A DNA stretch of 64,000 nucleotides, taken from Propionibacteriaceae bacterium AM104-82. Lineage in GTDB: Bacteria; Actinomycetota; Actinomycetes; Propionibacteriales; Propionibacteriaceae. Under the pieces are notes generated by a model. That model did not search any database. It was given only the letters and a program-made list of their open reading frames with translations, and was not told the origin of the DNA. How positions within the stretch are numbered: the stretch's first letter is position 1; each line of letters opens with the position of its first letter. Below, in pieces: positions 62,963 to 64,000 of this stretch. Location: the NCBI GenBank assembly GCA_027658995.1, contig JAQDQK010000007.1, positions 1 through 64,000 of the forward strand, written 5' to 3'. Made by a program: the position numbers and the translations under genes.

Positions 62963-64000
62963 ATGAGTGAAAACCAGGACCGTAACGAGAACCGTCGAGA
63001 CCCCTACTCCGAGGCCTTCAAGACCTTCATCGTCAGCGACTGGGCACCGTACTCCGACGAGCTTCCGGCGCGTTTCCCGGCGGCGGAGTACGCGGCCGCC
63101 CGCCGACAGGCCCTTGCCGCCGAGTTCCCCGGCAAGACGTTGGTGATCCCCGCAGGGCCGCTGAAGACCCGCTCGAACGACACCGACTACCGCTTCCGCC
63201 CGCACAGCGCCTTCGCGTACTACACGGGCCTCGGCGAGGACCGCGAGCCTGACGCGGCGCTCGTCGTCAAGGACGGCGAGTCGACGCTCTACTTCCGCCC
63301 CCGCGCGCCCCGCACCGACCGCGAGTTCTACGCCGACGCCCGCTACGGCGAGATGTGGGTCGGGCAGCGCGAGTCGCTCGACGAGATGGCCGCGGCCACC
63401 GGGCTCGACTGCCGCACCGTCCTCGACCTGAAGGCGTCGCTGCCCTCCTCCGACGTGCTGGTGATCCGCGAGCCCGACCCCGCCATCACAGCGATGGTCG
63501 ACGCGGCCCGCGGCTCCGTCGACGATGAGGGCGACGCCGCGCTGGAGCGCTTCGCCTCCGAGGCCCGGTTCTGCAAGGACGAGTTCGAGGTCGCGGAACT
63601 CAAGCGTGCCTGCGAGGCGACGAAGGTCGGCTTCGAGGCCGTCGTCGCCAACCTGCCTGAGGCCGTCAAGGCGGGTCGCGGCGAGCGCTGGGTCGAGGGC
63701 ATCTTCGCCCTGCACGCCCGCCACCTCGGCAACGCCGTCGGCTACGACACCATCGCGGCAAGCGGCGACCACGCCAACACGCTGCACTGGATCCGCAACA
63801 ACGGCGAACTGCGCGACGGCGACCTGATGCTGATGGACGCAGGCGTCGAGGTCGACTCGCTCTACACCGCCGACATCACCCGCACCATGCCGATCGGCGG
63901 CACCTACACCCCCGCCCAGCGCCGCGTCTACGAGGTCGTCCTCGCCGCGCAGACCGCGGGCATCGAGGCGTGCCGCGCAGGCAACGCGTTCACGGCGCCC
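62963..64000 (+). CDS. pepP: Aminopeptidase P-type M24 metallopeptidase, partial
   Basis: The visible 346 codons are aminopeptidase P-like: an AMP_N domain (about 40-190, with HSAFAYYTGLGEDREPDAAL and LYFRPRAPRTDREFYADARY) and the start of the M24 catalytic fold. Two metal-binding aspartates are already seen (Asp292 in LMDAGVEVDSLYTAD and Asp304 in TADITRTMPIGGTY). His and Glu ligands lie beyond the window. ATG 62963 is chosen over in-frame ATG 62951. The enzyme would cleave X-Pro peptides in the cytosol. It is divergent from the TRIC gene by 56 bp. Confidence 0.92.
   Translation, partial: MSENQDRNENRRDPYSEAFKTFIVSDWAPYSDELPARFPAAEYAAARRQALAAEFPGKTLVIPAGPLKTRSNDTDYRFRPHSAFAYYTGLGEDREPDAALVVKDGESTLYFRPRAPRTDREFYADARYGEMWVGQRESLDEMAAATGLDCRTVLDLKASLPSSDVLVIREPDPAITAMVDAARGSVDDEGDAALERFASEARFCKDEFEVAELKRACEATKVGFEAVVANLPEAVKAGRGERWVEGIFALHARHLGNAVGYDTIAASGDHANTLHWIRNNGELRDGDLMLMDAGVEVDSLYTADITRTMPIGGTYTPAQRRVYEVVLAAQTAGIEACRAGNAFTAP

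Overview
This 64 kb window is high-GC DNA from an actinobacterium (Actinomycetota). Inference: Propionibacteriaceae, perhaps near Tessaracoccus. The grounds are the very GC-rich third codon positions with long antisense shadow frames, frequent GTG starts and ATGA/GTGA overlaps, a guaB3-guaB pair, tandem CIRCE sites before groES-groEL, a group II truncated haemoglobin, a DtxR-like iron box and a cobalamin-riboswitch ECF operon. No rRNA, tRNA or CRISPR array was seen. Both edges cut a gene: an IS256-type transposase on the left and an M24 aminopeptidase P on the right.

Layout. 0-1.6 kb is a nested insertion, an IS256-type element inside an IS30-type element, ending just upstream of cysK. 1.7-8.4 kb holds cysK, a small membrane protein, a TetR-controlled ABC-2 exporter, an epimerase coupled to glbO, and a META-domain lipoprotein. 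8.4-13.4 kb carries an intergenic repeat cluster, chorismate mutase, guaB3, guaB, a cyclase-family hydrolase and a Cys-rich DUF1540 protein. 13.5-16.8 kb has an iron-box-linked DUF2470-like protein, an AhpD-like protein, an SDR lacking the YxxxK residues, and ilvE. 17.1-25.0 kb is a two-gene operon for soluble 1071-aa and 1553-aa proteins that I cannot assign to any known function. 25.3-30.5 kb has a GntR regulator, a UvrD-like helicase and groEL/groES. 30.6-33.6 kb has a hypothetical protein and 5-oxoprolinase genes (pxpBC fusion, pxpA). 33.7-38.2 kb is a cobalamin riboswitch with a surface-anchored protein and a complete ECF transporter. 38.5-42.5 kb has a duplicated-domain protein, a NUDIX hydrolase, a small membrane protein and a methyltransferase. 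42.6-48.9 kb is a peptide ABC transporter. 49.1-54.3 kb holds the tRNA t6A genes (tsaD, rimI, tsaB, GNAT-tsaE) with a DEAD-box helicase. 54.5-64 kb has a mannosyltransferase, nnrD-acpS, a lipoprotein, glmS, coaA, a TRIC-type channel and an aminopeptidase P.

Minus-strand housekeeping genes (guaB3-guaB, groEL-groES, tsaD-rimI-tsaB-tsaE, nnrD-acpS, glmS) follow the order I recall for the mycobacterial guaB2-to-glmS region. Accessory blocks appear to have been inserted between the conserved pieces.

Intergenic DNA is unusually structured. One family is about 80 bp long with inverted TTGAGCA ends, in two sequence subfamilies: six full copies plus a half copy next to the IS30 end. A second family is built on GGTTGAGCC / GGTCGAAACC / GGTTTCGAC motifs. 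The best leads for something undescribed are the giant-protein operon, the 80-bp elements, and the riboswitch-controlled surface protein plus ECF importer.
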